Source: Apus apus
Taxonomy: Eukaryota > Chordata > Aves > Apodiformes > Apodidae
Length of the DNA: 64,000 nt
NCBI RefSeq assembly: GCF_020740795.1
Contig: NC_067294.1
Span: forward strand, 4,340,001 to 4,404,000
Direction of reading: 5' to 3'
Below, piece by piece: positions 1-11,122 of this stretch. The position numbers and the translations under genes were made by a program. Under the pieces are notes generated by a model, which was not told the origin of the DNA, searched no databases, and worked only from the letters and a program-made list of their open reading frames with translations. The first letter of the stretch is position 1; each line of letters opens with the position of its first letter.

Positions 1-282
1 GTTTCAAGGTAATAAACTGTCTGGCCCACATTGGGTGAAATCCAGATCTGTGAGCAACTGCTGTTTTGTGAATGTACTGAGTAGCTAAATAAAAGAAATG
101 GGACTGTCTTAAGGCTGTATGTTTTGTGCCTACTTCATGTAAAAAAACCAAACTTAGTTAAAGGTCTGGCTTAAATGGCTCATTGTGGATGCAGAACACA
201 AGAACTGCCAAGGACTGTATAAAAGTTAAAGCTTACTTCAGTTTCCATAAGCTGAGCTGCTTTGTTTTCCCATTCCTGGCAG

Positions 283-504
283 ATGGAAATACACCTCAGG
301 CTCCTCATTATCCCTGTGGTACTGGGGATCCATGGGCTGGTACAGCAGTGGAGGATATATGTTCACCTTGCCTAAATCCAAGCAGGAGAGCAGGCAGAAG
401 TTGGTGTTCCTTAGGCAGAACAACTGGCTCACCAGAGGAACCAGGGTTGTATTTATTGACTTCTCAACATATAATGCTAACATAAACCTCTTCTGTATCA
501 TCAG
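283..504 (+). CDS. PKD2L2: PKD2L2 exon: end of polycystin domain
   Basis: The acceptor is ttcctggcag and the donor is gtgagt. The exon starts one base before a TGG codon and ends with two bases of an Arg codon. It encodes the GGY(M/I)FTL segment and the [12 protein letters not shown] and [11 protein letters not shown] motifs that are diagnostic of polycystins. Confidence 0.93.
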
Positions 505-3500
505 GTGAGTTCTTACCTTTACTACATGTGAAATCCCATTTACTGAGGCATGATGCTTCCAAAAGGACACTAGGAAAGGCTGGTCACCTCAGGCATACAT
601 AGCCATGTTTCTTGGGTAGCAGCTGGCAAGACAGTAATTCATTAAAAATGCAGAAATTCAGTTACTGCAGGGAGCAGACCCAGATTCTTCCTTTCCATTC
701 TTTGGTAATAGTTGGTGTCTGGTTGGTACAGTTGGTTGCTGCTGTCAGCTGGAATAGATTTCATAGCATTTTGTGAGGTCAAAGACTGGATTATTAGTCC
801 TGTTATCAGCTAATGGAGGGAAAAGACTCAGGGTAGGGTGAATGTCTGCGCCTCTGAGACATAGTTTCTTTAAAGACTTTTAACCCAGCACCATATCTTG
901 GCTATCCCATTTTCCCCTCAACCTTCCCTGCTATGTAATACTCTTCTCATGGGGGACTTAGTGTAACCTTTATGAGAAGGTCTTACAGGCATAGGAGTCC
1001 CACAAGATATTATTAATGTAGTAAAAATTAATAGAAAATTAAGGGCTGAGGTTATTTTAAAGGGATGGTAACTTAACACCAGTCCCCCATTTTTTTCCAG
1101 GTTGGTGGTGGAGTTCCCGGCCACCGGGGGTGCTCTCACCTCCTCACATTTCTACTCTGTGAAGCTCCTCAGATATGTCACATACAAAGATTACTTCCTG
1201 GCTTCTTGTGAAATCGCCTTTTGCTGCTTCATCATCATATTCATGATCAAGGAAGCTATAAAAATGGCAAAACTGAAAAAGGAATATTTCAAAAATGCCT
1301 GGAACTGGCTGGAATTGCTGCTGCTGGTGGTGAGCTACCCCCTTGACTTTCACCTTTGTGCTTGCCAGCCCAGGCTAGCACTGGATGGACAGCCAAGGAG
1401 CCAGACCAGCCCAGGTCTGTTGCTGGTCAGTCAGTCCCCCCTGTTGTACTCTGAGGAGAACACACAGTGCCCCACAGTTCAGCATGGGGGCCCATTTCTA
1501 GCCTTGCTCTCCACTTGCTGTGGCTCCACGTCCTTTCTACTCAGGTTCCACCTTGTTTGCTTTAGCCTTTCTTTACAGAGCAAGGAAGCACGAGTGCATA
1601 ACAGGGCAAGCCCAGTAAAACCAGAATGTTTGCAGCACGTTACGTGGCACCATTCTAGAATCAGCACAGTACCAATGATTTGGCCAATAAGGTCTCATAT
1701 ATATAGTTTATGACAAACCATCTAAGCAGCTCAGGTTCTTGAAATAAAACCAAAGACCTTATAAAGTCAATACAGACTTTCCTGTGTCCTGTGACAAGTC
1801 TGAAGAGAAGGGATGTAGCTGGATGTCACTGGCTTCTCCTTTCCTTCAGGTTTCCATCCTTGCCATTGCCTTCAACATCAACCGCACTGTCCAAGTGTCC
1901 CTGCTGATGCAAGAGCTGCTGTCTGATGCCTACGTGTATCCAGACTTCTATTTCCTTGCATTCTGGCAAGTCCTTTATAACAACATGATTGCTATCAATG
2001 TCTTCTTTGCTTGGATAAAGGTATTGGTTTTTACTTCCTTTTTTTGGGGCTTGAAAATCATAATGTTTCTAAGCGCAGCATAAATGTTGTTCTGCCTTTT
2101 CATGGCCGAACTGCAGAGGTGGGAGTAAAAAGGAGGATTTTATTTATGAGATTCCAGAGAGTTTCACATTACCTCCTTCTCATAAACATGGGTTACACAA
2201 ATTCCAAGCCCATCTAAAAAAAAATTTTGCACATGGGCAGCTGTCTGCATTGGAGCAGCTGGGAAACTACCATGGTCAAACAGGCTCATCAGACTTAGTG
2301 TTTTCCTAGGCCAAATATTATCCAGGTCACTGCCTGACCTATACAGATGGTGTGGCTGTCACAGGTGAAGCCAGTCACAGCTTTTGTAGCCAAAAGCTAT
2401 GAAAACTAGCTACTATTTAACTGCAGAGGAAGGCGAAATGTGTTGGAACTGGATTCACATGTGGCTTTGTGCCCGGACACCTTTAATTTCTTTGCAAGTA
2501 GATTTGCTGATGTCTGGCCAGAGTAGCAAGCTTCTCAGAATTAGAGGCTACTTGTGTTCCTAACCAGGTCCTCTGGGGCCAACCCAGTCTTGCATGTTGG
2601 CTCTGGCTGGGGTCTACCTACACCCCTTCCCCTCTACCCAGCAGACATCAGTGACTTCAGTTTGGGTTGCCTCAGTGCTCCCAGTGACTGGATGAAGCTT
2701 CCCAAAGCTTTTCCTGATTCCAGGCTGCTTACAGGCCCTCTCTCCCCTCGGGTATTTGTAAAATGCCCAGCACAAAGTGGCTGTGGAACAGGCAGGGAAG
2801 CTGTTCACATCTGCCAGATCACGCTTTACAGTCATGCCCCAAGCACCTGAACACAAACATCATGAAAGGTCATGTCCTTTCAAAATAAACAGGCTCTTGG
2901 CCTTCCTCCACCTCCCAGACCAAGGCTGGAGGAAGAAGCTGTTTGGGAGCAGTGGCAGTTAACAGGGCCTGTGGACAATCTTCCTTATTACATCCATTCT
3001 GTATCCCAGCTGCACATTCCCCCTGCATCATCCTGCTGGTGTTTATAATTAATGATTTCTCATTGAGCAAGGCTTTTGTTCAGGCCTTGTTTCAGACCCA
3101 GATTAAAAGAGAGCTCCTTACCAACTCAGGCCATCAGAGAACCCTCAGATACAGGAGGCTGGTATGACTTGCAGTCTCCTTGACCAGAGGTCCATCTGTG
3201 CCAGAGCTGATGACACACTGGGGCCCAGCAAAGGCCTGTCCACACACCAGCAGCCTTAGCACATACACACATTTACCCTGTGGAATATTTATCTCCTCCA
3301 GAAACACACCCATTCCTAGTTCTCCTTACAGATACATACTATGCAACTTACTTCTAGGTAAGACTTAACTCCTAAGTTATGGTTACAGATAACATTCCAG
3401 AAATTCTATTAATAAAAGTTGCAATATACTGAGATCCTCCAACAACAAGACTTTCTGTTCTCTTGCAGGTATTTAAATATATAAACTTGAACAAAACCAC

Positions 3501-6500
3501 ATCACAGATGTCCTCCACATTATCTCACTGTGCCAAAGACATCATTGGATTTTCCATCATGTTCTTCCTTGTTTTCTTTGCCTATGCCCAGCTAGGCTAT
3601 CTGCTCTTCGGGTCACAAGTTGAAGAGTTCTCCACTTTCCAAAACTCCATGTATGCTGCTTTCTAAACTTTTCCATACAAACCCCCTCACTTGGTGCAGG
3701 TACAAACCAATTTCTGCTAAGCAGAACGTAAGAGTACAGGTTGCCAACACTTAAGCTTATTTCATAGAGGAGAACAAACAAACAAAGCTAATTTTGGATC
3801 CACTTGGATGTGAGAGAGTTCTAAGATGCTGCAGTACTGAGAAATAAGCACTTGTCTTAGCTCTAGGAATAAAATCCCATATAGAGGGACATAAGGACCT
3901 GTACTGTTACCTTCTGTACTAACAGAAAATAAGGGATCATAAAGCTAGAAAAGAAGGGAAATAATATAAGGAAAACCCCCAAACCAGCTGATTTATTAAA
4001 AATGCAAGTATTTTCTCATACATTTTAAAATTAATTTGTACTTTCAAATTCTCAAGTATATGCTAAGTGGCCAACTTACCAGTGCAGTATTATCCTGGCT
4101 TGCCTTCTGATTTCAGTGACTAAGGTAATGGTGAATCCATCTCAATTGTATCTATTACTTTTCTTTTCAAATAATAACTTACAATACTTCTCTTCAGGAG
4201 GAACCAGTCAACCTCATTCTTGTGTTTTTTACTCCCAGCTTTACACAGTTCCGTATGGTGCTAGGAGATTTTAATTTTGCAACCATAGAAGCAGTAAACA
4301 GAATCCTTGGACCTCTTTACTTCATCACATTTGTATTCTTTGTGTTCTTCATATTGCTGGTAGGTATCACCTTAAAAATGCTTCTCCTTTTGCATGAGCA
4401 GTAGAGAAGAACTGTCCTACAATGCTCTGAGACAAGGTGACAGTGGGGTTACCATGGCTGCCCCCAGCACAGCTGGGCAGAGGGACAGTCCCAACTCCTT
4501 TGCAGGAGCTCCCAGCAGACAAGACATTTTGCAGCTCTCCCTCCCTCCAAACAGCCACCAAAGGGGCTTTTGTGCCACAAAATGAGCACAGTGCACCTCC
4601 CACTCTGCTGCACCAGTCACTTCTGGAGAGTCTAATTTCTGAAAACTGAACTGGGTGCTCTTAAAAACTGCTTAATGGCAACCTTGTCTGGTAGGAAGGT
4701 TAAAGAGAGACTTTGGTGGGACTGTGTAGGTGCAACTTTATCAGTTAATGTTTTCATTAACTACTTCAGATTGAAATGCCATCTGAAAAAGGTACAAGTA
4801 TATGACAGGAAATCCATTACCTCCAAGGCACTGGGCCTTTTAGCCAATACTGCAGATAAGAAATAACTGATTTGTCTTCCAAAAATACTCCTTAAGACCC
4901 TCAAATTTAATTTAATTGGTTTAATTGCATTAGGAGCATGTCTGCACCCAGTAAAGCTCTTCAATTCCATTTGTCACATGTCCTAGCATGGAACAGCCCC
5001 CAAAACAACGGCCCCAGCATAATGCAACTGCAATTTCCAGACACAAGTATCTAACTGCATCCTTCCTGTGCAGAGTATGTTTTTGGCAATCATAAATAAT
5101 GCCTATTCAGAAGTCAAAGCAGAATTTAAAATGATGCCCCGTCAACTGCAGATAACAGACCTCGTTAAAAGGGTAAGTAAACACTTCTGTAACTACTCAT
5201 TGAATTCAAGAGAAGAGGAGGAGTTCTGAGCTACACCACTAGCAAAGAGCCTTAAGCAGCTAGGCCATAACCATTTCATATTTGATTATCCACTTTAAAT
5301 ACACGTTGGACAGATAAAGAGACTTCCTTCCATCAAACTCACAAGAGCTCCAATAGTAAGAGCAGCATATGAGTTAGGGTGCAAGGAGCCTACCTTTACT
5401 TCACCCTTTTAAAAGCTGTATTTAGGGCCAGCTGGTTTGTGATACATCCCATCAGACCTTTCTTCAGAGCTTAACTGTTGCTGCTCTTCCAGCCTGAGCA
5501 ATCAAAGATCTCTGCGTGGGAAGACAAGTAGAAACACGTACCTTTAAAATTCCAGAAATGAGTGCAAAAGGAGAACAAATCTTTCCCTAACTTTTCAGTT
5601 CAGAGGAGGGATGGCAGCTGAATCTGCCTGAAATTCTCCTGTAGGATTTTGAGAGCAGCATAGACACAAGCTGCAGTGCTTCTGCAAAGCCTGGCTTTCA
5701 TTAAGGAGGGGGAAAGGGGAGTTCCTGGCCAGGGCACAGCCAGTCTGGTCAGCAGCAGCACAGCTTAGGTTCTCCCATCCCAGCTCATTCCCCTACTTAT
5801 TGTAGATTACAGTAAAATTAAACTGAGTATGCCTGAAAATGGAAACTCTTACTGAATTTGGTTGGCTGTTACCTTCAGGGATTTCATGACAAATTTGAGA
5901 CAGAGCAGGATAAGTTCTCTGAGCTGACCTAGGGGAAGAGAGAGAGGCTGGTGGGATTCCTGTTTAATTGCCAAGGCATTGTGCTGTTTTTTCCTTGTGT
6001 TCAAGTCCTTGTGCAAAAGTGTCTCTGGTTAAAGACAAGTCAGTTAACATGCCTGACTTTCCCTGTCTGTGTTCAGAGTTGCCATAATGCCCTTGTCAAG
6101 GTCAAGTTGAAGAAAGCAGCAGATGACAGTTTGGAAAGGTAGGATCTCAGCATTTGCTCTTACCCCCTGCACCGAGCACAGACCTATTCTCACAGGACTT
6201 CTGTCTCTCCTCACTGGTGTGAATGACAAGCAAGGAATTTTCAGCCACTGAAAGAAAGGATATTTCCAAGCTTTCTGATGGAGACATTGCTAAAGAGGTA
6301 GGTTTTATTCTTTCCTATATTCTTAGAAACTGCTTATTGTTTCAAAAGTTGAGTAATACAGGAGGAGTTACAGTTGTCCCCACCGTTACTTACAAAACCT
6401 ATTTCTCTACAGGATACTATTTTTGACATCATAGGAATAGCAAAAGCTAGGCCTGTAAATAAATACAAATCAGTAATTGTGCCCAAAACTTCAAATAAAA

Positions 6501-7765
6501 GCTTGCTCAGACAAGGTCATACACTACAAGAGCCGAGCTGGCAGTAGGGTGAGGTCAGTGTGTCTTACCAATGGTACAAAGTGGTGAGTTGGGCCCTTGC
6601 CCATATGTTAAACAGAACCAGATGTATGGAAAACTAGTTTTACAGGAATTTATTGGGTCATCAGCATCTACAGCAAGAAGAGAGATTACTGTAGCTTCCT
6701 TTTTGCTTTACAAAATGGTTTCCAGCAGTATTTGGTAATTCCATACCTGGGATAAGCCAGTGCAAGTACCTACAAAACTTTTTTTAAAATATCCCTTCTA
6801 CAAGAAGAGAAGGAGAAGTTCCTTGGCTAGCTGTAAATGCTACTACACACAACATGGCCATCTCTCTCAGCTCTGAAAAGAAATGTATATTCCTATACCT
6901 TGTCTTTTTGGAAGGGCCAGAAGGAAAACCTACTTTCAAATGGAGAAGTGAACATTTTTCTCACCAGAGCTGCTTGCATGCCCCTTCCTTGCACAAGTGA
7001 CTGTTTTACAGCTGTCCCAGTGAGCCATGCTGCCTTTGTCTGGTTTTTTGTTTGTAATCCCCTTGGTGTTGCATAGAGCCACCTATCAAATCTGTATCAA
7101 ATCTACAGAAAGTGCAAGAAGAGCTCAGTCAGAAATATGCATCTGCTGAGGACATAGACTCAGTCACATCTCAGAGCTACGTCTCCACTGCAGAATTTCA
7201 ATGGTGAGTATGAGAGTCTGTTCTTGCAATTCTATTCCCATCCCCAGGCAGCTACAGCCCAGCTGAGACCCTCACCAAGTGACAACCTGAGAGACAGATC
7301 AACACAAAGTCAGTGATTTTAACAGATAACTGCTTTTAGACTGGCTGATAAGAGCTGCCGGCAGGGAAGGAAGAAAGAAATGAAAGAATTTAGTAGAGCA
7401 GCTTGTAAGGACATTAGTCAAGAATGAGGTGGGACAAGGATTTAAAATATTGTCACTCTTCCAGAACATCTCCTTGTGGCTGCCCATGGAGGGGGGGGGA
7501 CAGAGACTGTAACACCTTGTACCTGTGGAGGGGTATTTCAGGACTTACACCCTTGGCAGCTGACACAAGCGAGCAAAGAGGATGATTGCAAGTGCCAAGT
7601 GTAAGGGCAGAGCCATCTCAAGGACATGTGGTTTTATTTGTGTGTTCCAGGCTCCTCAGGTACACACAGAAGCTGGGGATGGAATTAAGTCGTGCTAATG
7701 CAAAAATCAATAATATTACAAAAACCATGCAACAACTGACAGATCCTTCAAGCAACATGGCATGA
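283..7765 (+). CDS. PKD2L2: PKD2L2, polycystin-2-like 2 channel subunit (C-terminal ten exons, 5' end outside window)
   Basis: This gene encodes a TRPP/polycystin-family cation channel subunit of membranes. Ten exons join in phase at 283-504, 1101-1329, 1850-2020, 3469-3650, 4239-4359, 5074-5172, 6077-6138, 6231-6297, 7109-7203 and 7651-7765, giving about 453 residues and ending in TGA. Exon 1 holds the end of the polycystin (TOP) domain ([24 protein letters not shown]). Next come [11 protein letters not shown]2, S3 ([10 protein letters not shown]), S4 (FFAWIKVFKYI), S5 ([22 protein letters not shown]), the pore filter LGD at 4261-4269 and S6. The C-terminus is short and shows no EF-hand. The short tail and the wording of the conserved blocks fit PKD2L2 better than PKD2 or PKD2L1, as does FAM13B lying next to it (as in human 5q31). 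No frameshift or internal stop is seen. The N-terminus, S1 and most of the polycystin domain lie left of the window. Family membership is very secure and the PKD2L2 assignment is strong. Confidence 0.93.
1101..1329 (+). CDS. PKD2L2: PKD2L2 exon: pre-S2 linker, S2, start of S3
   Basis: Acceptor ttttttccag, donor gtgagc, ending in phase 0. It encodes [23 protein letters not shown], the hydrophobic S2 segment around [13 protein letters not shown], and [10 protein letters not shown] at the start of S3. Confidence 0.94.
1850..2020 (+). CDS. PKD2L2: PKD2L2 exon: S3 to S4
   Basis: The acceptor is ctcctttccttcag and the donor is gtattg. The exon has 57 codons, phase 0 at both ends. It encodes the rest of S3, the S3-S4 loop and the S4 start [14 protein letters not shown]. 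Confidence 0.94.
3469..3650 (+). CDS. PKD2L2: PKD2L2 exon: S4-S5 linker and S5
   Basis: The acceptor is tctcttgcag and the donor is gtatgc, leaving two bases of an Ile codon. It encodes [18 protein letters not shown] and the S5 helix through [14 protein letters not shown]. This block is highly conserved among polycystins. Confidence 0.95.
4239..4359 (+). CDS. PKD2L2: PKD2L2 exon: pore helix, LGD filter, S6
   Basis: The acceptor is ttactcccag and the donor is gtaggt, phase 0. It encodes [13 protein letters not shown], with the Leu-Gly-Asp filter at 4261-4269, then [12 protein letters not shown] and the FFVFFILL part of S6. Confidence 0.95.
5074..5172 (+). CDS. PKD2L2: PKD2L2 exon: end of S6 and post-S6 helix
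   Basis: The acceptor is tcctgtgcag and the donor is gtaagt. The 33 codons begin [20 protein letters not shown]2 and PKD2L1 have NMFLAIINDTYSEVK here, so Ser replaces the first Asn and Asn-Ala replaces Asp-Thr. Confidence 0.92.
6077..6138 (+). CDS. PKD2L2: PKD2L2 exon: cytoplasmic basic helix
   Basis: The acceptor is ctgtgttcag and the donor is gtagga. It encodes [18 protein letters not shown], which aligns with the YHKALVKLKLKK region that follows S6 in PKD2. Confidence 0.88.
6231..6297 (+). CDS. PKD2L2: PKD2L2 exon: C-terminal cytoplasmic segment (weak acceptor)
   Basis: This 67-nt exon is the only one joined by a weak acceptor (gaatgacaag at 6221-6230). The junction restores the frame (AG|C) and the donor is gtaggt. 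The product [22 protein letters not shown] is poorly conserved. Another AG at 6233-6234 would give a different frame with the same donor, so the exact start is inferred from phase. Confidence 0.65.
7109..7203 (+). CDS. PKD2L2: PKD2L2 exon: C-terminal region
   Basis: The acceptor is aatctacag and the donor is gtgagt, leaving TG of a Trp codon. It encodes [17 protein letters not shown] and then VSTAEFQW, resembling the VTxEEF motif of the PKD2-like C-terminus. Confidence 0.85.
7651..7765 (+). CDS. PKD2L2: PKD2L2 terminal coding exon
   Basis: The acceptor is tgtgttccag. It encodes a short heptad-like helix ([19 protein letters not shown]) and stops at TGA 7763-7765. This is a likely counterpart of the short C-terminal coiled coil of polycystin-2-like proteins. 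Confidence 0.88.
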
Positions 7766-7882
7766 GCTCATCTGGTAATAGAGATGGCCTGACTCTCCAC
7801 ACTGTTTAAATAACTCCCAAGTCCTCATCCCACCCCAACCCTTTGTTTGTTTCTATTTGTAGAATAGAGAAGCAGGAATGTT

Positions 7883-7888
7883 AATAAA
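7883..7888 (+). terminator. poly(A) signal AATAAA, PKD2L2 proximal
   Basis: A canonical hexamer 118 nt after the stop codon, followed by a GT-rich stretch. Confidence 0.7.
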
Positions 7889-8241
7889 TGTATATACCAT
7901 TGCAGCATCTGGGTCTTTTCTCTGACGGTTTCAGGTGCTGCTTCAACCCTGAGAAGAACTGACCAGCCTTGTTAAGAGTTCTGGGTAGGCAGCCCTAGAA
8001 AATGCCTGAACAACATCCGTTCCCCTGCCTTGTCTTGGGGCTGCTGCGAGGCACAGATGTGTGACCAGGAGAGCAGGTCATGAGCACAGTCCAGCACCTG
8101 GGGCATTAGCCCTCACTCGCCCAGACCACTTTCTTTTGCTGGTGCATCTGCTGCCCAGGTTAATGCTCATCTCTCAGCAATCCCTGTCCCAGGCACTTGT
8201 TGCTTCCAAAACAAGTTGCTGTTGCCTTCAGAGAAGAAAAA

Positions 8242-8247
8242 AATAAA
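8242..8247 (+). terminator. poly(A) signal AATAAA, PKD2L2 distal
   Basis: A canonical hexamer followed by a T/G-rich stretch (ttgtattgtttc, then gtcttttattttggtc), as expected downstream of a cleavage site. Confidence 0.5.
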
Positions 8248-8308
8248 TTGTATTGTTTCAGGAAATAGTCAATCGTCTTTTATTTTGGTCAGGCCTTAAC
8301 AGCTGCAA

Positions 8309-8321
8309 CCACTAGAGGGCG
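8309..8321 (+). promoter_or_regulatory. CTCF-like core motif
   Basis: CCACTAGAGGGCG fits the vertebrate CTCF core (CCAS-YAG-RKGGCR) at nearly every informative position. Its place between two convergent genes is where an insulator would be plausible. This is a motif match only. Confidence 0.55.
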
Positions 8322-8390
8322 ATTTGCTTCACACTGGCACCAGCCTGATTTTTCAGAACGTCCTTTTTATTCCTAAATCAATTTATAGCC

Positions 8391-8404
8391 GTTGCCGTGG
8401 AGAC
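8391..8404 (+). promoter_or_regulatory. X-box-like (RFX) motif
   Basis: GTTGCCGTGGAGAC resembles the imperfect palindrome bound by RFX factors (GTTRCC-NN-GGYAAC). The left half is perfect and the right half is degenerate. No adjoining gene start is visible. Confidence 0.3.
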
Positions 8405-10522
8405 AAGGTGTTAGGTTCAGGCCAGAAACTATCTAATCCTATGTAGTCGTTAATATTTGTTATTTGCTGGGACTCAGCCACAGAAAGAAATAAAACACGT
8501 CCAAACACGGGGCCATCACCAGGCTGTGACACCCCACCTACACCACGCAGTCCCTGCCCTAGTGAAGTTGCTGCTGCTGTACATCTCGGCTCACACCTGA
8601 CATGCAACCCCAGCCTCCAAAGTATCCCAAAACTTACATAAACGTACTTAAATCCTACAGGGATTTATAATACTATAAAGCCTTTTGTCCTGCAGAGCAC
8701 TAAGATGGCCTCTGCATCTGATCCCACTCAGAGGAGTGGTCTCATGACAAGGGGAGCAAACAGGCATTTGGAGGGACCCAGAGGGTGGTGATCACTTCAG
8801 CCCTGTAGCACGAGGTCACCATGTACAGCTTTGCCTGACAGGGTTCACTGATCATGTACTTCAGTCTCCTGGCCAAGCCCAGACAACCTGTCTCTTCTGA
8901 GAGGGACCAGTTTAAAATAAAACCCCGTCTTCCCGTCCCAGGGGTTCCTGTTGCCATGCAGTGTCCCAGATAACACACGTCACTGATGACCTGTTTCTCT
9001 GGATTACTCAATAGCCTGACACGCAGGAAAACAGATGGATTGCACCTTTGGCATCTCCGACCTTTCCTCTTCCTGGCAACCCCTCTTGCACAAAGAGGTC
9101 TTGAAACCTTTACCCACAGTTACTTACCCAGAGCTTCATGAAAGCTTCCAAGCACTCCTCATCCTTGCTCTACTCCTCTGGGGCACAGGAAACCCTTCTT
9201 ATATCCTGCCTCACTTCTCCCAGCAAGCTCCTCACCCTGCAGTCACATAACAGCTCAAGCAAACCTGTTCAAAGAGGTAAAGCTTGGAATACTAGAGACT
9301 GGCATTTTCTCAGAACTGGTTCTTCATCAAGTCTTGTCCCAGTATCACTGAGTTTTTGCACCCTCAGAAATATATTTCTCCTTCATTTTGGCTAATGGTG
9401 TTTAACATAGGGTTATTTTCCTTCATTAAAAAAATTGGTCATTGCTTTGTAGCCCATGGATTTTAAACAGTTCCCCCACAAGCCACTATTTGAGGGACTT
9501 TTGTCTTCTCATTAGCATCTTCATCAGTGCAAGCTTCGCTGAATAACTAATGCTAAGGAAAAATGGAGGATTGAAGAACAGATCTGAAACACCTTGATCA
9601 TTCTTCAAGCCAGTGTCCTAAGAACTTGTGCTTTCTTTTTCCCCCAAGGAAAGATGTGGTCAGAGGTAAGGTCATTCAGTCCCACCCAAATGCTGCCTTC
9701 TGTCTCCTCTCTCTCACTTGCTCGCTCAGCTTCCCAGTTGTTTTTCCTCTTCTCATTTACCTGCACCGCCACACACCCACAAGCAGTCTTCACCTTCAGG
9801 AGATCCTCTGTCCCCTGCCAAGCCTTGGGCTGAGGAAAGGTGGACTTAAGACAAAATACCACAGAAAAGTCAGTTTGAAAGACCTCAATCACTTTTCATC
9901 AATGTATTATGAAAAAAATCTACTTGGTCCAGAGGAAAAGCATCCTCTTGTGCTTACATGTGTGCAGTAGCTGCTCTGGCCACACACACGGCAGCAACTG
10001 GTTTCAAGGCTCAGAGATCATCATGGACATAGAGACATAACCAAATACTGCTTGGCAGCAGAAGGAACATTCACTGGCAGAGAATTAATGAGCCCAGTAA
10101 GGGCTGAATCAGCTCTCTGCCCCGTTTACTCCCAAAGGTGCTACTGCTGGAGCAGGGAGGAGTGAGACTCACAGTTTGCTCGCACAGCAGGAACGAGGCT
10201 CAGGTGGCACTGCAAGCCCCGCTGTCAGCTCAGGAGCTGCTCTGGACACTTTGCTGCTGTCTCTGCTGAGAAGCACAGTCTGAACAGGTAGAGTAAGAAT
10301 AAGGCTTCAACCGCTGCCCCTTCAGCAAGGGCTGAAGCACCCGAGGCACCCCCTGTGCAGGAGGCTCTGCTGGCAGGCAGGAATTCAGGCCTGTCTCAGC
10401 AACACCCTGGAACTACAGACACGTATAGGAATAGTGGAGCACTCAGCACTTGTAAAGAGGTGGCAGTGGAGGAGAAAGCATGATGAGAAACAAAGGTATA
10501 TGACAATAAAGGTTAAGGTACT

Positions 10523-10528
10523 TTTATT
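10523..10528 (-). terminator. poly(A) signal AATAAA, FAM13B
   Basis: Reading the minus strand, AATAAA lies about 2.2 kb after the stop. Similar hexamers occur around 10678-10688 (overlapping AATAAATAAA). The leftmost is the most distal candidate. Confidence 0.55.
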
Positions 10529-10600
10529 ATAAAAGTCTATACAATGAGCACCAGACATAGCAATGCAATTATATCTGGTTTAGTTATATATATTCCATAT

Positions 10601-10624
10601 CTATATATCCATATAGATATATAG
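10601..10624. repeat. AT-rich inverted repeat in FAM13B 3'UTR
   Basis: CTATATATC at 10601-10609 and GATATATAG at 10616-10624 are exact reverse complements around a 6-nt loop. This is a short hairpin in an AT-rich stretch of low complexity. Confidence 0.6.
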
Positions 10625-11122
10625 GTTTTGCTTTTACCAAAGTAAAACTGTTATATCACAAAATGCCTAGTTCTACCATTTATTTATTGCTCAACAAGGA
10701 TGGCACAAAACACACACAGCATAACTGTTGCCATGCTTATCTACTATACTGAATAAACAGCCAAACACTGCATAACAAACACAAAGCAGCTGTTAATTCT
10801 GAATTGGAACCAGTCTGATCACTCACTCACTTATAAAAATATTGGAATCATATAGATTTAAGCATTATAAAGGAGGAATATATTATTTAAAACATTTAAA
10901 TAGTGCATATTGACATTTTGCATGTGGTATATAAAACACAAACATTCATGTACAACACTATACAGTACACATTAGTTTCAATGTTTGGATACACCCGTGT
11001 CTGCAGACTGATAGAAAAGTAACTGAAGTGTACATTGCACAATGGAACTGAATAATTGATATATGGTCTCAAGACTAGTTTAACCTCATAATTCTCTAAG
11101 GTCCCAGATAATTTTGCAGTTT

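Larger units (their letters stand above)
505..7650 (+). other. PKD2L2 introns (nine)
   Basis: The introns are 505-1100, 1330-1849, 2021-3468, 3651-4238, 4360-5073, 5173-6076, 6139-6230, 6298-7108 and 7204-7650. All follow GT..AG. I see no transposon, RNA gene or second gene in them. Open frames here are read-through of exons or chance. Confidence 0.8.
7766..8270 (+). other. PKD2L2: PKD2L2 3' untranslated region
   Basis: Non-coding sequence follows the stop. The first AATAAA (7883-7888) would give a compact UTR of about 140 nt. The second (8242-8247) would extend it to about 8270. Which is used cannot be told from sequence. Confidence 0.65.
8271..10504. other. intergenic region between convergent gene ends
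   Basis: About 2.2 kb with no recognisable exon, RNA gene or transposon. It separates the 3' end of PKD2L2 from that of FAM13B. The only structured elements seen are the CTCF-like and X-box-like motifs near its left edge. Confidence 0.75.

Noticed and set aside
1..8. Possible end of an upstream PKD2L2 exon (GTTTCAAG before gtaata)
   Set aside because: Eight bases are too few. The implied residues do not clearly fit the family at this point, so it could be chance.
1102..1713. 203-codon + strand frame
   Set aside because: Only the first 76 codons are real (a PKD2L2 exon). The remainder reads through the donor into intron.
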